DNA of 64,000 nucleotides, taken from assembly GCA_963786675.1 (NCBI GenBank), contig CAWAZY010000003.1, forward strand, positions 1,054,001 through 1,118,000, given 5' to 3'. Position 1 is the stretch's first letter. Each line of letters opens with the position of its first letter. This stretch comes from JAGVSR01 sp963786675. GTDB lineage: Bacteria; Pseudomonadota; Alphaproteobacteria; Rhizobiales; Hyphomicrobiaceae. Positions 27,456 to 38,700 of this stretch are shown here, one piece after another. A program made the translations under genes and the position numbers. The notes under the pieces are model-generated. The model saw nothing but the letters and a program-made list of their open reading frames with translations, searched no databases and was not told the DNA's origin.

Positions 27456-29438
27456 CTACTCCGCCGGAACCGCTGACGCCGATTGGCGCGCACGCTGCGG
27501 GGCCCCGACGCGCAATCGCCGATCCGTCAAAGAAACCGCGCCGCCGATGAACATAATGAGCGCACCGATCCAGATCAGGCGCACCAAGGGATGGAAGTAG
27601 AGCCGCAATGCGATGCCGCCATCCTGCTGGGCATCTCCCATCGCTATGTAAAGATCACCGGTCCAGGCGTTATAGATGCCGGCTTCGGTCGTGGGTTGCG
27701 GCGGCGCGGTGTAGACACGCTTGGAAGGCTTCAACACAGTCACGGGTGCGCCGTCATACGTGACATCGAAGGTCGCGATCTGCTCGTTGTAGTTGGGGCC
27801 CTTCACTGGCTCGATCCCCTTGTAGGTCAGTTCATAACCGGCAACTTCGGCGGTTTCCCCGACTTTCAAGGCCACGATTTTTTCGGTCTGATAGGCACTC
27901 GTGCCGACGATACCCAGAACCATGACGCCGATGCCGGCATGTGCCAGGGCGGTGCCGTAGGCGGACCGCGGCAGGCTCGTAACCCTCCGCAGGAATTCAT
28001 CACGTCCAACCGCGCCAAAGCGCGCCCGCGAAAGCAAATCAGCGATTGCTCCCAGGATAACCCAAATGCCAATCGCAAATGCGATCGGAGCCAGCCAAGG
28101 TCCCGGACCCGTCAGAGCCAGCGCAGCCACGCCTGCAATCACGGCCAGAATTGCCCCAAACATCAGTCTTTGTGCCACACCCCGCGCATCCCCGCGCTTC
28201 CAGGCGAGCATGGGACCGAAAGGCATCGCCAGCAGTAGCGGCAGCATCAGCGGGATGAACGTCATATTGAAGAATGGCGGTCCGACGGAAATTTTCTCGC
28301 CCGTAATCGATTCCAGTGCCAGCGGATACAGCGTGCCGATCAGAACCGTTGCGCACGCCGTACTGAGCAGCACGTTGTTGAAGACCAGGCTGCCCTCGCG
28401 GCTGATCGGCGCAAAGATCCCGCCTTGGCGCAACGTCCCGGCGCGGACGGCGAAGAGCGCCAGTCCGCCCCCGGTGAACAGCGCCATGATGGCCAGAATG
28501 AAGACGCCGCGCTCCGGATCCACCGCGAAGGCATGGACGGAGGTCAGCACCCCCGAGCGGACGAGAAATGCGCCCATCAGTGACAGCGAGAACGTGAGGA
28601 TGGCGAGCAGCACCGTCCAGACTTTCAGGGCCTCGCGCTTTTCCATCACCAGGGCGGAATGCAACAGAGCCGTACCCGCCAGCCACGGCATGAACGAGGC
28701 GTTCTCAACGGGGTCCCAGAACCACCATCCGCCCCAGCCCAATTCGTAATACGCCCACCACGAGCCCATCGCGATGCCCAGCGTCAGGCACATCCAGGCG
28801 GCCAGCGTCCAAGGCCGCACCCAGCGCGCCCAGGCCGCATCGAGCCGGCCTTCGATCAACGCGGCGGCGGCGAACGAGAACGCCATCGAGAACCCGACAT
28901 AGCCCGCGTAGAGGAACGGAGGATGAAACGCGAGGGCGGGGTCCTGCAGGATCGGGTTGAGGCCGCGGCCTTCGAAGGGCGCGGGATCGAGGCGTTCGAA
29001 TGGATTGGACGTGAGGAGAATGAAGAGGCAGAAGGCAACGCTGATCGAGGCCTGAACACCCAGCACATTGGCTCGCAGCGTATCGGGCAGATTGCGCCCA
29101 TAAACCGCGACCGCAGCTCCGAAGAGGGCGAGGATCAGCACCCACAGCAGCATGGAGCCTTCGTGGTTCCCCCACACACCCGAGATTCGGTAGATGAGCG
29201 GCTTGTCGGAATGGGAGTTGGAGGCGACGTTCAGGACCGAAAAGTCGGATGTGACGAAGGCGTGGGTGAGCGCCAGGAACGCAACGATGAGCAGGCCGAA
29301 CTGCACGACGGCGGCGCTGTCGCCCATGGCCATCAACCGCGCATCGCGCACCTGCGCACCCCAAATCGGAACCGCCGTCTGCACGACGGCGACCAGCAAT
29401 GCCAGGATCAGGGCGAAGTGACCGATCTCGATAATCAT
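27456..29438 (-). CDS. ccmF: Cytochrome c haem lyase subunit CcmF (CycK)
   Basis: The 660-residue polytopic membrane protein contains the tryptophan-rich WWD motif (ELGWGGWWFWDPVENASFM, about residue 235) and the P-type histidines of the family. It accepts haem from CcmE and attaches it to apocytochrome. It is the third gene of the operon. Confidence 0.96.
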   Translation of the reverse strand: MIIEIGHFALILALLVAVVQTAVPIWGAQVRDARLMAMGDSAAVVQFGLLIVAFLALTHAFVTSDFSVLNVASNSHSDKPLIYRISGVWGNHEGSMLLWVLILALFGAAVAVYGRNLPDTLRANVLGVQASISVAFCLFILLTSNPFERLDPAPFEGRGLNPILQDPALAFHPPFLYAGYVGFSMAFSFAAAALIEGRLDAAWARWVRPWTLAAWMCLTLGIAMGSWWAYYELGWGGWWFWDPVENASFMPWLAGTALLHSALVMEKREALKVWTVLLAILTFSLSLMGAFLVRSGVLTSVHAFAVDPERGVFILAIMALFTGGGLALFAVRAGTLRQGGIFAPISREGSLVFNNVLLSTACATVLIGTLYPLALESITGEKISVGPPFFNMTFIPLMLPLLLAMPFGPMLAWKRGDARGVAQRLMFGAILAVIAGVAALALTGPGPWLAPIAFAIGIWVILGAIADLLSRARFGAVGRDEFLRRVTSLPRSAYGTALAHAGIGVMVLGIVGTSAYQTEKIVALKVGETAEVAGYELTYKGIEPVKGPNYNEQIATFDVTYDGAPVTVLKPSKRVYTAPPQPTTEAGIYNAWTGDLYIAMGDAQQDGGIALRLYFHPLVRLIWIGALIMFIGGAVSLTDRRLRVGAPQRARQSASAVPAE

Positions 29439-29491
29439 CGCGTCCTCATATCACAACCGCCGGTTAATGCCTTCTGAAGCATCGCCGCCTG

Positions 29492-29992
29492 TCAATACGA
29501 CGTACCTCCTGCGGCCGGACTTGCACCCGGCTCGGGCGCGGCGGTCTTGTGCTGCGCGCCGGGACCCAGTTTGACGCCCCGCTCTTCCAGAGATTTGGCA
29601 ACTTCCGGCGGCATGTAATTCTCGTCATGTTTGGCGAGCACCGTGTCGGCGACGAAGCGTCCATCCGCCCCCAGACGACCTTCGGTGACCACGCCCTGCC
29701 CTTCGCGGAAGAGATCCGGCAGGATGCCATCGTAGGACACCTTCACGTTGGCCAGAGTGTCCGTGACGGCGAATTCCACCGTTGTGCCTTCGCCACGCTT
29801 GACGGACCCGTCGGCGACAAGTCCGCCCAATCGGAAGCGCTGGCCCGCCTCGATTTTCTTTTCCGCGATATCGCTCGGGGTGTGAAAGAAGACGATACTC
29901 TCGCGGAAGGCGAACATCACCAGGATTGCGGCGACCGACAGGATGGCGACGCCTGATCCGATGAGAATTCCCCGTCGCTGTTTGCGTGTCAT
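29492..29992 (-). CDS. ccmE: Periplasmic haem chaperone CcmE (CycJ)
   Basis: The 166-residue protein has an N-terminal anchor (about residues 9-30) and the haem-binding histidine within LAKHDENYMPPEV. I chose ATG 29992 over the upstream TTG; it lies five bases after the ccmI stop codon. It carries haem covalently to CcmF. Confidence 0.95.
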   Translation of the reverse strand: MTRKQRRGILIGSGVAILSVAAILVMFAFRESIVFFHTPSDIAEKKIEAGQRFRLGGLVADGSVKRGEGTTVEFAVTDTLANVKVSYDGILPDLFREGQGVVTEGRLGADGRFVADTVLAKHDENYMPPEVAKSLEERGVKLGPGAQHKTAAPEPGASPAAGGTSY

Positions 29993-29997
29993 CGCAT

Positions 29998-31215
29998 TCA
30001 ATCCTTGCCTGCATCCTGGGGCGGGCTCTCGACACCCAGTGCCGCAGCTTCATCGTTGACGACCTTCAATCCAGCCGCGTCCGACGCCAGCGCGCCGCGC
30101 GCGTCCTTCAACGCCTTGAGCGCATCATCCCTGCGTTCCAGCACCATATAGGATCGCACGAGCTGCGACCAACCGGCAGGATCCGCGCCATTCTGGGCAA
30201 GGCGTCCCGCAAGGCGCGCCACCATACCTTCGATCATGTCCTGCTGCGCACTGGCGGACGGCGCGGCACCGGGCTGCATCGGCTCTGCTGAACCCTCTGC
30301 CGGCGGAGATGGCAGTGTGGGAATTGGCTCGCCTTTGGCGCGGGCCGTGACGATCGCCATGCGCTGTTCAATAGCGGTGCGCATGGCCGGCGACGCGCCG
30401 GGATCCTTGAGGAGGGTGGCATAATCCGCGAGCGCGGCGTCGAGCTGGCCGTCCTGTTCCTTGGCCAACGTCAGCCACAACTTGGCGTCAAGGCGTTTGG
30501 GTTCGAGCAGCAGCAGCCGTTCAGCGGCCGTGCGGGCATTCGGCGTGACGATCCCGTTATTGGCAAGAATTTCGGATTGCGCGAAGCCAGCCAGCCGCTT
30601 CGGCGTTTCGCCCAGAATGCGGTTGGCGTTCGCGTAGGCTTGCGCGGCCTTGGCGTAGCGTTCCAGGTTGAGATAGATGGGCGCGATTACGTCCCAGCCA
30701 TTGCCGTCCTCGGGCGCCTCGGCAAGACGCATCTCGACTTTCGAGATCATCAGTTCGACTTGGCTCTTGCCTTCGTTCGCCGCGGAACGCAGAGCGTGCG
30801 GCTGCCCCGGCAGGCTGGGCGAACCCAATCCAATATAGAGCCCGAGTGCCGCGACCGGTAGCAGGATCGCCAGAATGGTTGGCACACGCGACCCGATACC
30901 GGCGTCAGGCTGCATGGTGGCAGCTCCAAGGCCGGAATCCGATGTATCGGACACGTTGGCAGCCTCAGTGCGCAACGTTCCCGCCGGCGCACGCCCGATC
31001 AGCCGGCGGGCCACTTCGGCCCGCGCCGATTGCGCATCGTCTACCGACAACAGGCCCTTGGCGACGTCCTCATCGATTTGCGACAGCTGGTCCGCGTAAA
31101 CCGCAATATTCGCCGCGGCCGCATCGTCCGCTGACTGAGGCGCACGGCGCGCGGCCCTCAGCAGGGCGCCGACGGCACCCGCCGTGATTATCGAAAAAGC
31201 AATCCAGAGAAGCAT
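29998..31215 (-). CDS. ccmI: Cytochrome c biogenesis protein CcmI (CycH)
   Basis: From ATG 31215 the 405-residue protein has two N-terminal membrane helices (MLLWIAFSIITAGAVGALL and one near residue 105) and a C-terminal TPR region (LYAKAAQAYANANRILGETP-type repeats). It presents apocytochrome c to the haem lyase. It opens the ccmI-E-F-H operon; the longer frame to 31293 is not supported. Confidence 0.92.
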   Translation of the reverse strand: MLLWIAFSIITAGAVGALLRAARRAPQSADDAAAANIAVYADQLSQIDEDVAKGLLSVDDAQSARAEVARRLIGRAPAGTLRTEAANVSDTSDSGLGAATMQPDAGIGSRVPTILAILLPVAALGLYIGLGSPSLPGQPHALRSAANEGKSQVELMISKVEMRLAEAPEDGNGWDVIAPIYLNLERYAKAAQAYANANRILGETPKRLAGFAQSEILANNGIVTPNARTAAERLLLLEPKRLDAKLWLTLAKEQDGQLDAALADYATLLKDPGASPAMRTAIEQRMAIVTARAKGEPIPTLPSPPAEGSAEPMQPGAAPSASAQQDMIEGMVARLAGRLAQNGADPAGWSQLVRSYMVLERRDDALKALKDARGALASDAAGLKVVNDEAAALGVESPPQDAGKD

Positions 31216-31344
31216 GATCGATCCAGGGAGCCTCGCCTCCGCGACTGGAATAGGTGCCACTGGGCTCTGAAACAAGGCCGAACTCCCTTGCACGCCCTTC
31301 TGTCGCGGCTGAGGGTGGCGTCCCTCAAATTCCGCGCTGCAAAC

Positions 31345-31380
31345 GAAAAAAGGCCGCCGAAGCCCTTCGGCTTCGGCGGC
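31345..31380 (-). terminator. Rho-independent terminator of the lipoprotein gene
   Basis: A perfect 12-bp stem (31353-31364 with 31369-31380) and a four-base loop are followed on the minus strand by seven T residues (complement of 31345-31351). It lies about 48 bases after the lipoprotein stop and ahead of ccmI. Confidence 0.93.
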
Positions 31381-31427
31381 GGATTCGACAGTGGAGGGAT
31401 TGGCGGGAGAACGACCGGAGCAATCCG

Positions 31428-31898
31428 TCAGGTCACGTTCGTCCAGGTGCCATCAGGATTGCGGCAGGCTGTTCCCTGCATGGCCTGAGGACGTCCATCG
31501 ATATAGATTTTGTGTGTGTAGTCACGGCAGTCCGCGCCGGCACGCTTGTAGGGCCGGCTGGGCACGACTTCACCGTAACGGCCATTGTCAGGGTTCCGCC
31601 ATTGCTTGGCGACACCCGACTGCCCCCGCTCCAAGGCATCGAACTCCGCCTGCTGCGCCAGCATGCGGTCCTGTTGATCCATGGAGCGGCCAATTTCGCT
31701 GCCGACGACCCCGCCGATGACGGCGCCAATCGCGGTGGCTGCAATGCGGCCGGAACCCTTGCCTACCTGGTTACCCAGAATGCCGCCCGCCAAGGCACCG
31801 ACAGCCAGTCCCGTGTCAGCCTTGTTCGGTCCATCGCCGCTGCATCCGGCGACGAGAACCGGGATGAGCGCCAATATCAGTGTGCGCGAACGGCGCAT
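31428..31898 (-). CDS. Glycine-zipper outer-membrane lipoprotein (17-kDa antigen type)
   Basis: The 156-residue protein has a lipoprotein signal (LIPVLVAGC) and a glycine-zipper segment (GLAVGALAGGILGNQVGKG and AIGAVIGGVVGSEIG) followed by a globular end with two cysteines. It resembles the rickettsial 17-kDa surface antigen family. I chose ATG 31898, since the open frame upstream lacks homology. It probably stabilises the envelope; location between feuPQ and the ccm operon is shared with rhizobia as far as I recall. Confidence 0.8.
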   Translation of the reverse strand: MRRSRTLILALIPVLVAGCSGDGPNKADTGLAVGALAGGILGNQVGKGSGRIAATAIGAVIGGVVGSEIGRSMDQQDRMLAQQAEFDALERGQSGVAKQWRNPDNGRYGEVVPSRPYKRAGADCRDYTHKIYIDGRPQAMQGTACRNPDGTWTNVT

Positions 31899-32065
31899 GT
31901 TGATCCCCTGTTCTTCGCCGCGTTTGGCGGCTCCGCAAAATCTAGGCTGCGTTGTGCGGCCTCTGCTCCGTCCGGAAAGGTCCTGGTCGGATAACTCCAA
32001 CCATGCCGTTTCCACCGTGATTCGGGCGAAAGTTCGACCCCCCTGCCCCATATATCCAGTTTATT

Positions 32066-33456
32066 TCATCCTGCCGCGGGCAAGTCCAGCCGGGCCGCGA
32101 GCCCCCCGAGACTGCTGGCGGACAATTCCAGTTGCCCCCGGTAGAGTTGCACGAGATCCGTGACGATGGACAGGCCAAGTCCCGAGCCCGGCTTGGTTTC
32201 GTCGAGCCGGAGGCCCCGCTTGCCCGAGCTTGGACCTTTGCGCTTCGGTGAGCCCCGGACCATCGTCCTCGACTTGGATCTGCAGCCTGCGGGTGGCTCC
32301 GCGGCCCTCTGGGGCCGCAAGCGTGGACACCACCACGCTGACACGCCGGCTAGCCCATTTGCAGGCGTTGTCCAGGAGGTTGCCCACCATTTCTTCCAAG
32401 TCCTGCTTTTCGCCCTGGAATTTCAGGCTCGGCGGACACGATAGGGTAATTTCGATTTCCCGGTCGCGGTGGATCCGTTCGAGCGCGCGGACAATGGGTT
32501 CCACCACCGGACGTACCTCCGTGGCGCGACCGATGACTCCCACGCGCGCGGCCATGCGGGCGCGCTCTAGATAAAGGTTAATCTGGTCGCGCATCAGGTC
32601 CGCCTGTTCGGCAACCTTGGCGCCGAAGGCACTGCGCTGATCGCTGGCTTCATTTGTGATGACGGCCAGCGGAGTCTTCAGCGCGTGGGCCAAATTGCCC
32701 ACCTGCGTGCGCGCGCGATCGACAATATCCTGGTTCGATTGGATGAGAGCATTGAGTTCACTCTGCAGGGGCTCGATTTCGGCCGGCAGTGCGCCTTCAA
32801 GCCGCGCCACTTCGCCCGAGCGGATGGCCGCCAACCCGCGCTCGATCTGCCCGAGCGGCAGGAGTCCGAACCGGACCTGGAACAGCGTGGCGATCACGAG
32901 CCCGAGCCCGGTCAGTGCGAGGGCCGTCGATAGCCGGGCGAGGAAGTTCTGGTACCGGCTTTCGAGCCAGGCAATCGGATCCGGCCACGCTGACTGCGTA
33001 GCGGGGAGCACCCGCCACATGACCAAACGTATCAACGATTTCGATGATGCGGATTGATTCACCGACCGGACCCTTGGCATTCATCCAGCGCTGGCCGTTC
33101 GCATCAGGAACGGCGTTTTCATCGAAGGGAGATGGCAGCGCCGCATCGACCAGGGACGCGGATGTCAGGCTGCGCAGATTGGCGTTGTCGATCGGACGGA
33201 TCTGCCAATACCAACCGGAATGGGTTTCCTCGAACAACGGCTCATAGCGGTTGTTCGGCGCAACGGGCACGGGGCCGGTCACGGTGAGGGCGTCGACCGC
33301 GATCGAATTGGCCAGCTTCTCGATGCGTTGATCGAAGCTTGCCTGAACGTCCTCGGTGTAAAGCTTGTAGATGATGTATCCCGCGACGGGCAGGACGAGT
33401 GCCAGCCAAGCGGCCGATGTGGCGATGAGACGAAAGGCGAGACTGTCAAACCTCAT
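32066..33456 (-). CDS. feuQ: Sensor histidine kinase FeuQ-like, two 1-base frameshifts
   Basis: Three frames combine into one kinase of 462 residues. The first holds a membrane helix and a periplasmic region (residues 1-150), the second a membrane helix, the H-box VGNLAHALKTPLAVITNEA and the N-box VGNLLDNACKWA, the third the G-box KPGSGLGLSIVTDL and the end. One extra base near 32981-32984 and one in the CCC at 32223-32225 explain both breaks, and the 1391-base span minus two is divisible by three. It overlaps feuP by eleven bases. In rhizobia FeuPQ controls iron-related and cyclic-glucan export genes; that role is inferred from neighbourhood and similarity. Confidence 0.75.
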
Positions 33457-34117
33457 CGCCGCCGAGGCCCATCCGATAGCCCAGGCCGCGCACCGTTTCG
33501 ATCACCTCGGTGGGCAGCTTCTTGCGCAGGCGGCCGATAAAAACCTCGATGGTGTTGCTGTCGCGATCAAAGTCCTGTTCGTAGAGATGCTCAACCAGCT
33601 CCGTCCGCGAAACCACGCGTCCCTTGTGATGCATCAGGTAGGACAGCAGGCGGTATTCATGGGAGGTCAGTTTCACCTGCTGGCCATCGCATGTCACCCG
33701 CGCGGTCTTGGTGTCGAGCCGGACCGGCCCGCACTCGATCTCGCTCTTGGCATGTCCCGATGCACGGCGCACCTGGGCGCGAACACGAGCCAGCAGTTCT
33801 TCCATGTGAAAGGGCTTGGCGACATAGTCATCGGCGCCGGCATCCATGCCGGCCACCTTGTCGCTCCAGCGGTCGCGGGCCGTGAGGATCACGACCGGCA
33901 TCGTCCGGTCGGCACGACGCCACTGTTCCAGAATTGAGATGCCGTCTTTCTTTGGCAGACCCAAATCCAGGATCACCAGATCGTAGGGTTCGGTATCGCC
34001 GAGAAAGTGACCTTCCTCGCCGTCGAACGCCGTATCGACCGCATACCCGGCATCGCCGAGTGCGCGCACGAGTTGGCGGTTTAAATCCTTGTCATCCTCG
34101 ACGACCAGAATGCGCAC
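33446..34117 (-). CDS. feuP: OmpR-type response regulator FeuP-like
   Basis: The 223-residue protein has a receiver domain (phospho-acceptor in DLVILDLGLPKKDG, AKPFHMEELLAR) and a winged helix with LTSHEYRLLSYLMHHKGRVV and IEVFIGRLRKKL. This matches FeuP/PhoP-group regulators of Hyphomicrobiales. ATG 34117 begins MRILVVEDD. It is the first gene of the pair with feuQ. The 243 bases upstream (34118-34360) have no gene and presumably hold its promoter. Confidence 0.8.
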   Translation of the reverse strand: MRILVVEDDKDLNRQLVRALGDAGYAVDTAFDGEEGHFLGDTEPYDLVILDLGLPKKDGISILEQWRRADRTMPVVILTARDRWSDKVAGMDAGADDYVAKPFHMEELLARVRAQVRRASGHAKSEIECGPVRLDTKTARVTCDGQQVKLTSHEYRLLSYLMHHKGRVVSRTELVEHLYEQDFDRDSNTIEVFIGRLRKKLPTEVIETVRGLGYRMGLGGDEV

Positions 34118-34360
34118 GCGGTGCTTCTCTCTCTCCCTGCGCCTCGGGTTGATTGGAGTTGTAGGGGCGCTTGACTGATGTGCGCGGATTATATCGGGGA
34201 AATCGGCATTTCCTAGCAGCCGAATGGAACCGATTGACCGCGAGCATCGGGCGGTCGCGACCGTTCGTGCCGCTTGGGCCTTCTGCCATCTTCCCGATTA
34301 GGGGTGTCAGGCTGAATGCGGCATGAACGGCCAAAACCCAGCCGCAAGCCTGGAGCACCG

Positions 34361-35707
34361 CTAAAGGCGCAGGCTCATATCCCGCCGCACGAGCTGCGTC
34401 GACGCCCGGGCTCGCCCAATCAACGTCATCAATGTTCCGACAATTCCGGTGAGGGCTTGCACGATGCCGCCGATTTCACCGCCCAATTGGCGGACCATGT
34501 CACTGGAAATATCGATGCCCGCCACGGGACCGAGTGCCGGCACGATGGCCGCGAGAGCCGTTACGATCGCACCCCAGACGGTGAGCGAATGCCCCCACCA
34601 CTTGGTGCCGGATGCCGGCGTTGCAGAAGTTGTCATGGCTGTGTCTCCAGGGTTTGAGGGTTGATCGTGTGACGACTGGGGGGCTGGAGGCCCAACGGCT
34701 GCAAGGGCCGCAATGCGGGTTGCCTCCACGCGGCGAAGCCACCCGCGGCCGAAGCGCCAAAAGTGGTGCAGCGCGCGGTAGCGGCGCTCCCGCAGGCGGG
34801 CCATGCTCAGGATCGTGTCGCCGGTGCTGGCGCGCGCCAGGGCGGCCCGCGTGATGGGGCCAATTTCACCATCGGCGTCGACGCCCAGGGCTTCCTGAAG
34901 GATACGGATGGCCGTGCCGACCCCATGGTTGACGGCGGCGTCGAAGTGCATGAGATCCAGGCCAGCCGGCAACGCTGCACATTGCGCGGGCGCCCAGTAC
35001 CGCGACCGATAAATCGCCGCGACCGTCTCTGGCTTGATCGATTTGAGTTGTTGCACCAGGGCTGGCTTGGATCGTGCATCCAGCGTTTGTCCCGTGTAGT
35101 CGGCAAAGACCTTGAGGATGATGCCCTGATTGGTGGGACCGCCGGGATCGTAGGGGTCGTCGCTAAACCCGCCCTCCATCTCCAGGACGTGGCTCAAGCA
35201 AGTCCGGAACCTTGCATCTTCGCTTACAGGCGTGGCTGCGGTTGGCGTGCGTGGCGCAATGTCCGCGGCATCGTCCGGCCAGCGAACACCGAGAAGCCGC
35301 GACCGGTCGAACGCCGCGACAGTCACCGCGTTGGTCTGATTACCGCCGAGCAGGATAAGTGAGGTGTCATGGGCTCCAACAATGAAGCCGACATGGCCCA
35401 ACGCGGGATTGGACCCGCGCGATAAAACAGCAATGGCGCCCGTGCGCAGGTCATCTTCGGCCTTGCCCCAGCGCAGATAAGACCGGGCCATCAGAGACCC
35501 TGTGCCCCGGGCGCCGCCGCGAGTCAGCATCGCACCCAGAAACGCGGCGCACCAGGCCGTCTCATCATCCTGCACGGCGGGATGACCGGCCTCGCGGAAG
35601 TAGGTCACAATCCGCGCGTTATCTTTGCTTCCCGCAATTTCCTTCTGGCCGAGCTCCTTCCAGGCGGCGGCAAGCCATGCCGGCTGATCGCGCATCGCAA
35701 TGTCCAT
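34361..35707 (-). CDS. GTA lysis protein: TIGR02594-like peptidase, GH108 muramidase and holin-like segment in one frame
   Basis: Three modules share one uninterrupted frame. Residues about 1-155 resemble TIGR02594/CHAP-like hydrolases (Cys in DETAWCAAFLGAML, His in LGHVGFIVGAHD). Residues about 170-340 are GH108 with the catalytic-Glu motif EGGFSDDPYDPGGPTNQGI and a PG_binding_3 end (GEIGPITRAAL). The last 90 residues hold two hydrophobic helices, like phage holins. An internal ATG at 34636 has its own GGAG site, so the holin may normally be a separate gene whose upstream stop was lost. It ends the GTA cluster, where a cell-wall hydrolase and holin would release particles. Confidence 0.7.
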   Translation of the reverse strand: MDIAMRDQPAWLAAAWKELGQKEIAGSKDNARIVTYFREAGHPAVQDDETAWCAAFLGAMLTRGGARGTGSLMARSYLRWGKAEDDLRTGAIAVLSRGSNPALGHVGFIVGAHDTSLILLGGNQTNAVTVAAFDRSRLLGVRWPDDAADIAPRTPTAATPVSEDARFRTCLSHVLEMEGGFSDDPYDPGGPTNQGIILKVFADYTGQTLDARSKPALVQQLKSIKPETVAAIYRSRYWAPAQCAALPAGLDLMHFDAAVNHGVGTAIRILQEALGVDADGEIGPITRAALARASTGDTILSMARLRERRYRALHHFWRFGRGWLRRVEATRIAALAAVGPPAPQSSHDQPSNPGDTAMTTSATPASGTKWWGHSLTVWGAIVTALAAIVPALGPVAGIDISSDMVRQLGGEIGGIVQALTGIVGTLMTLIGRARASTQLVRRDMSLRL

Positions 35708-35709
35708 TG

Positions 35710-38700
35710 TTACACCCACGCCTCGAGGCCCCAGCCCCGGCCAACAACGGCGCTCATCTGATGCACGCGCACCGCCACCTGGGTCTGCGCCAACCCGAAG
35801 TCCTCGATTTGCGCGCTGAGCGGATAGGTCACTTCGGGCACGTCGGTGGAAAGCGTCCGCACGACAGATGTGCCGTCCAGGATATCGACCTCGTAGCGTT
35901 CACTATCTTCGCCGAGCGGCACTTCAACCACATTCCAACTGTCTCCGCCGATGCGCGTGCGCCGTATCCAACGCAGCAAGAGATCCCCTGCGGAGCGCAC
36001 GCCGCGCGGATGGACAGGCGCCAGCGGACGCATTCCAATTCCCAGAAAGGTATGCGTGGTTCCCGTGTATGCGTCATCGCCGACGGACCGCGTGGCAGGC
36101 CCGAAGCGCCAATTCAGCGGCAGGCCGATGTCGCCGATCCCAAGCGGCACCTGCACGAGCCGGTCGTCGATGAGAACAAACGGCGCGCCGGCCGGTACAA
36201 TCTCCTCCATCGCGCGATCGCTTCCCGCTTGTCCCCGGATAAGCAGCGACAGTTCATAGACACCGGCCGAGATCAGCGTTGCCTGCAGGAACTGAAAGAC
36301 TTCCCACGCGCCGGAGGGCCCGCGCACGGCCGCCACGTTTCGCCCGGCAAACACCTGCACGGCGCTGGCCGACGTCAGGCTCTCCTCTCCAGTTTCAACA
36401 ATGAGGCGAGCCGCCCTGTCGACCACGCCCAGCGGTCCGCGCGGCAACGGCGAATGCGTCACGCCGATGGTGGCGCTCGCGGACGCAACGCCGCGCAGCA
36501 CAAAGCCCGTGTCTTCCGGCGAACTGTAGATGGCGACACCGCCCGGCCATGGCGATTGCGCCGCGGCGACGTATCCGGCCGTTTCCGGTTCTTCTCCGGT
36601 CAAGAGCGGCAAGTCGATAAAAAGGGCCTCTGCCCGGCCCGACGCAATGGGAGCAGGAATGCTGGCCACCCGCGCACTCACCGGCGACGTGAGATAGACG
36701 TCGGGATCGTACGATCGCGCTTCGATCTCGCGCGCGCCATGATCGGCAATTTCCGTCACGCGGACAAGTTTCTGCCCACCATCCCGATCGAGGGCCAGGA
36801 TGTCTCCGGGCTCCACGGCAAGCCGGCTCGGCGGCAAGACAAACCGCGACCGCTCGCGTGCCGCGAAACTCTCGAAAAGCCAAGTCTCCGCCATGGGCTG
36901 GGCCGCTGAATCGGGAAGCACGATGGCGAGTTCGGCCTGGGCGACGCGTTGTGCGGCACCGGCAAGCCTTCGCGCTTCAGCGACGGCTGGCTGATAATCC
37001 TGCGCGGCATCGATGTAGGTGATCTTGGCGCTTGCGGGCAGATCCGCCTCCTGCCCGCGCGTGATGGTCAACAGCGCCGTGTCGGCGCGTGTTTCAACGA
37101 GATCAGTCTCAGATAAACGCGCCACCGCTCCGGCCTGAGCACGCGGCCTGAAGGCGATCTGGCCGCCGCTCTCGGCCACATCGAAAAAGTAGGCCAGTTC
37201 CAAAGGCTGCAGCGCGTCGCGTGCGGGCATCACACGATCAATGACATAGCCGTGCACAATGCCGCCCAGCGGCGCTATGGAATATTTGAAGAACCCGAAG
37301 TCTTCCAGGATGGCGCCAACGGTACGATCCAGAGCGCCACCCGCAATCCGCCCGGTCAACCAATGACCAAACGTCCAATTGGCCCCGTCGCCCCACACGC
37401 CGGTGTCATTTGGAAAGGCCGGATAGGGCCGCGCATCCCAGCAATAGGCAAGGATCCGGTCCGGCGCGACCATGCGCCCGCCATACACCGGCGACACCGG
37501 ATTGTGGCCTTCGGTGAAATCCGGATGTGCGGGATCGAATGCGCTGATGAGTGCTTCAAGCGTGCGGCGCTGCGCGAGGTCGTCGCGGGTGCCCCGTGAG
37601 AAGTGGGGAACAAAACTCTCCGAGCTTTTCGGGTCGACAAAGACGTTGGGCTGATTGGCGCCCTTGTCGATAGCCGGACAGCCGATCTCTGTGAGCCAGA
37701 ATGGCTTGGAGCGAGGCACCCAGGCCGTTGCGGTCCCGCTCTCGATGCCGCCTGGCCGGTTGAAGTGCGGGTTTGACCACCAGCCCGCGATATCCTTGTA
37801 GCGGAACACCCACGGCTTGCCGGCACCGTCGGTAATCGGGGTGCGCACCTGGGCTTTGCGATCCGCATCTGTCGCGTAGTACCAGTCGTAGCCTTCGCCG
37901 CCGACGATATTGGCGCGCAAATAGTCAAGATCGTACGGAGACCGCCATCCACTCAGTGCATCGGCATGACTGTCGCCATCGCGCCAATCGGCCAACGGCC
38001 AGTAGCAATCGATGCCAATCGCATCGATATGCGGGGAGGCCCACAGGGGATCGAGATGAAAGTAGACGTCGTTCGTACCATCACCCGGCTGGTGGCCAAA
38101 GTACTCCGACCAGTCCGCGGCATAGACGACTTTTGTTCCCGCCCCCAGCACTGCCTTGACGTCAGCGGCAAGCGCCATAAGAGCCGCGACGAACGGGTAC
38201 TCGGAGGACGATTGCCGGACCTGGGTCAGCCCGCGCAATTCCGTTCCGATCAGGAACGCCGCAACGCCGCCTGCCGCCTTCGCGAGGTGGGCGTAGTGCA
38301 GGATATGCCGGCGGTAGGACCATTCGTCAGGCCCTGAATACGTGACGGCGCCACCGCTGATGGCGAAGTCCGAAACCTGTGCCGTGCCGACGAACGCCGT
38401 GATCTGGGCCGCCGCGGCCGCGGATTTGTCCGGGGAGCCGGGATGTCCCGCAGCTGGATGACATGTGATGCGTCCGCGCCAGGGATAGACTGCTTGTTCG
38501 GCATTGCCATAGGGATCGGGCAATGCGTTGCCGTTGGGCACGTCCATCAGAATGAAGGGCGTGAGAATGACGTCTTGGCCGCGTGCCTTCAGATCGGCAA
38601 TCGCCGCCACGACGCTTTGATCCGACGGTGTGCCTCCATAGGCCGGCCGGCCGTCGAGCGTGCTGACGACATGCGCCGCATCGCGCGATAGCCCCGCCAC

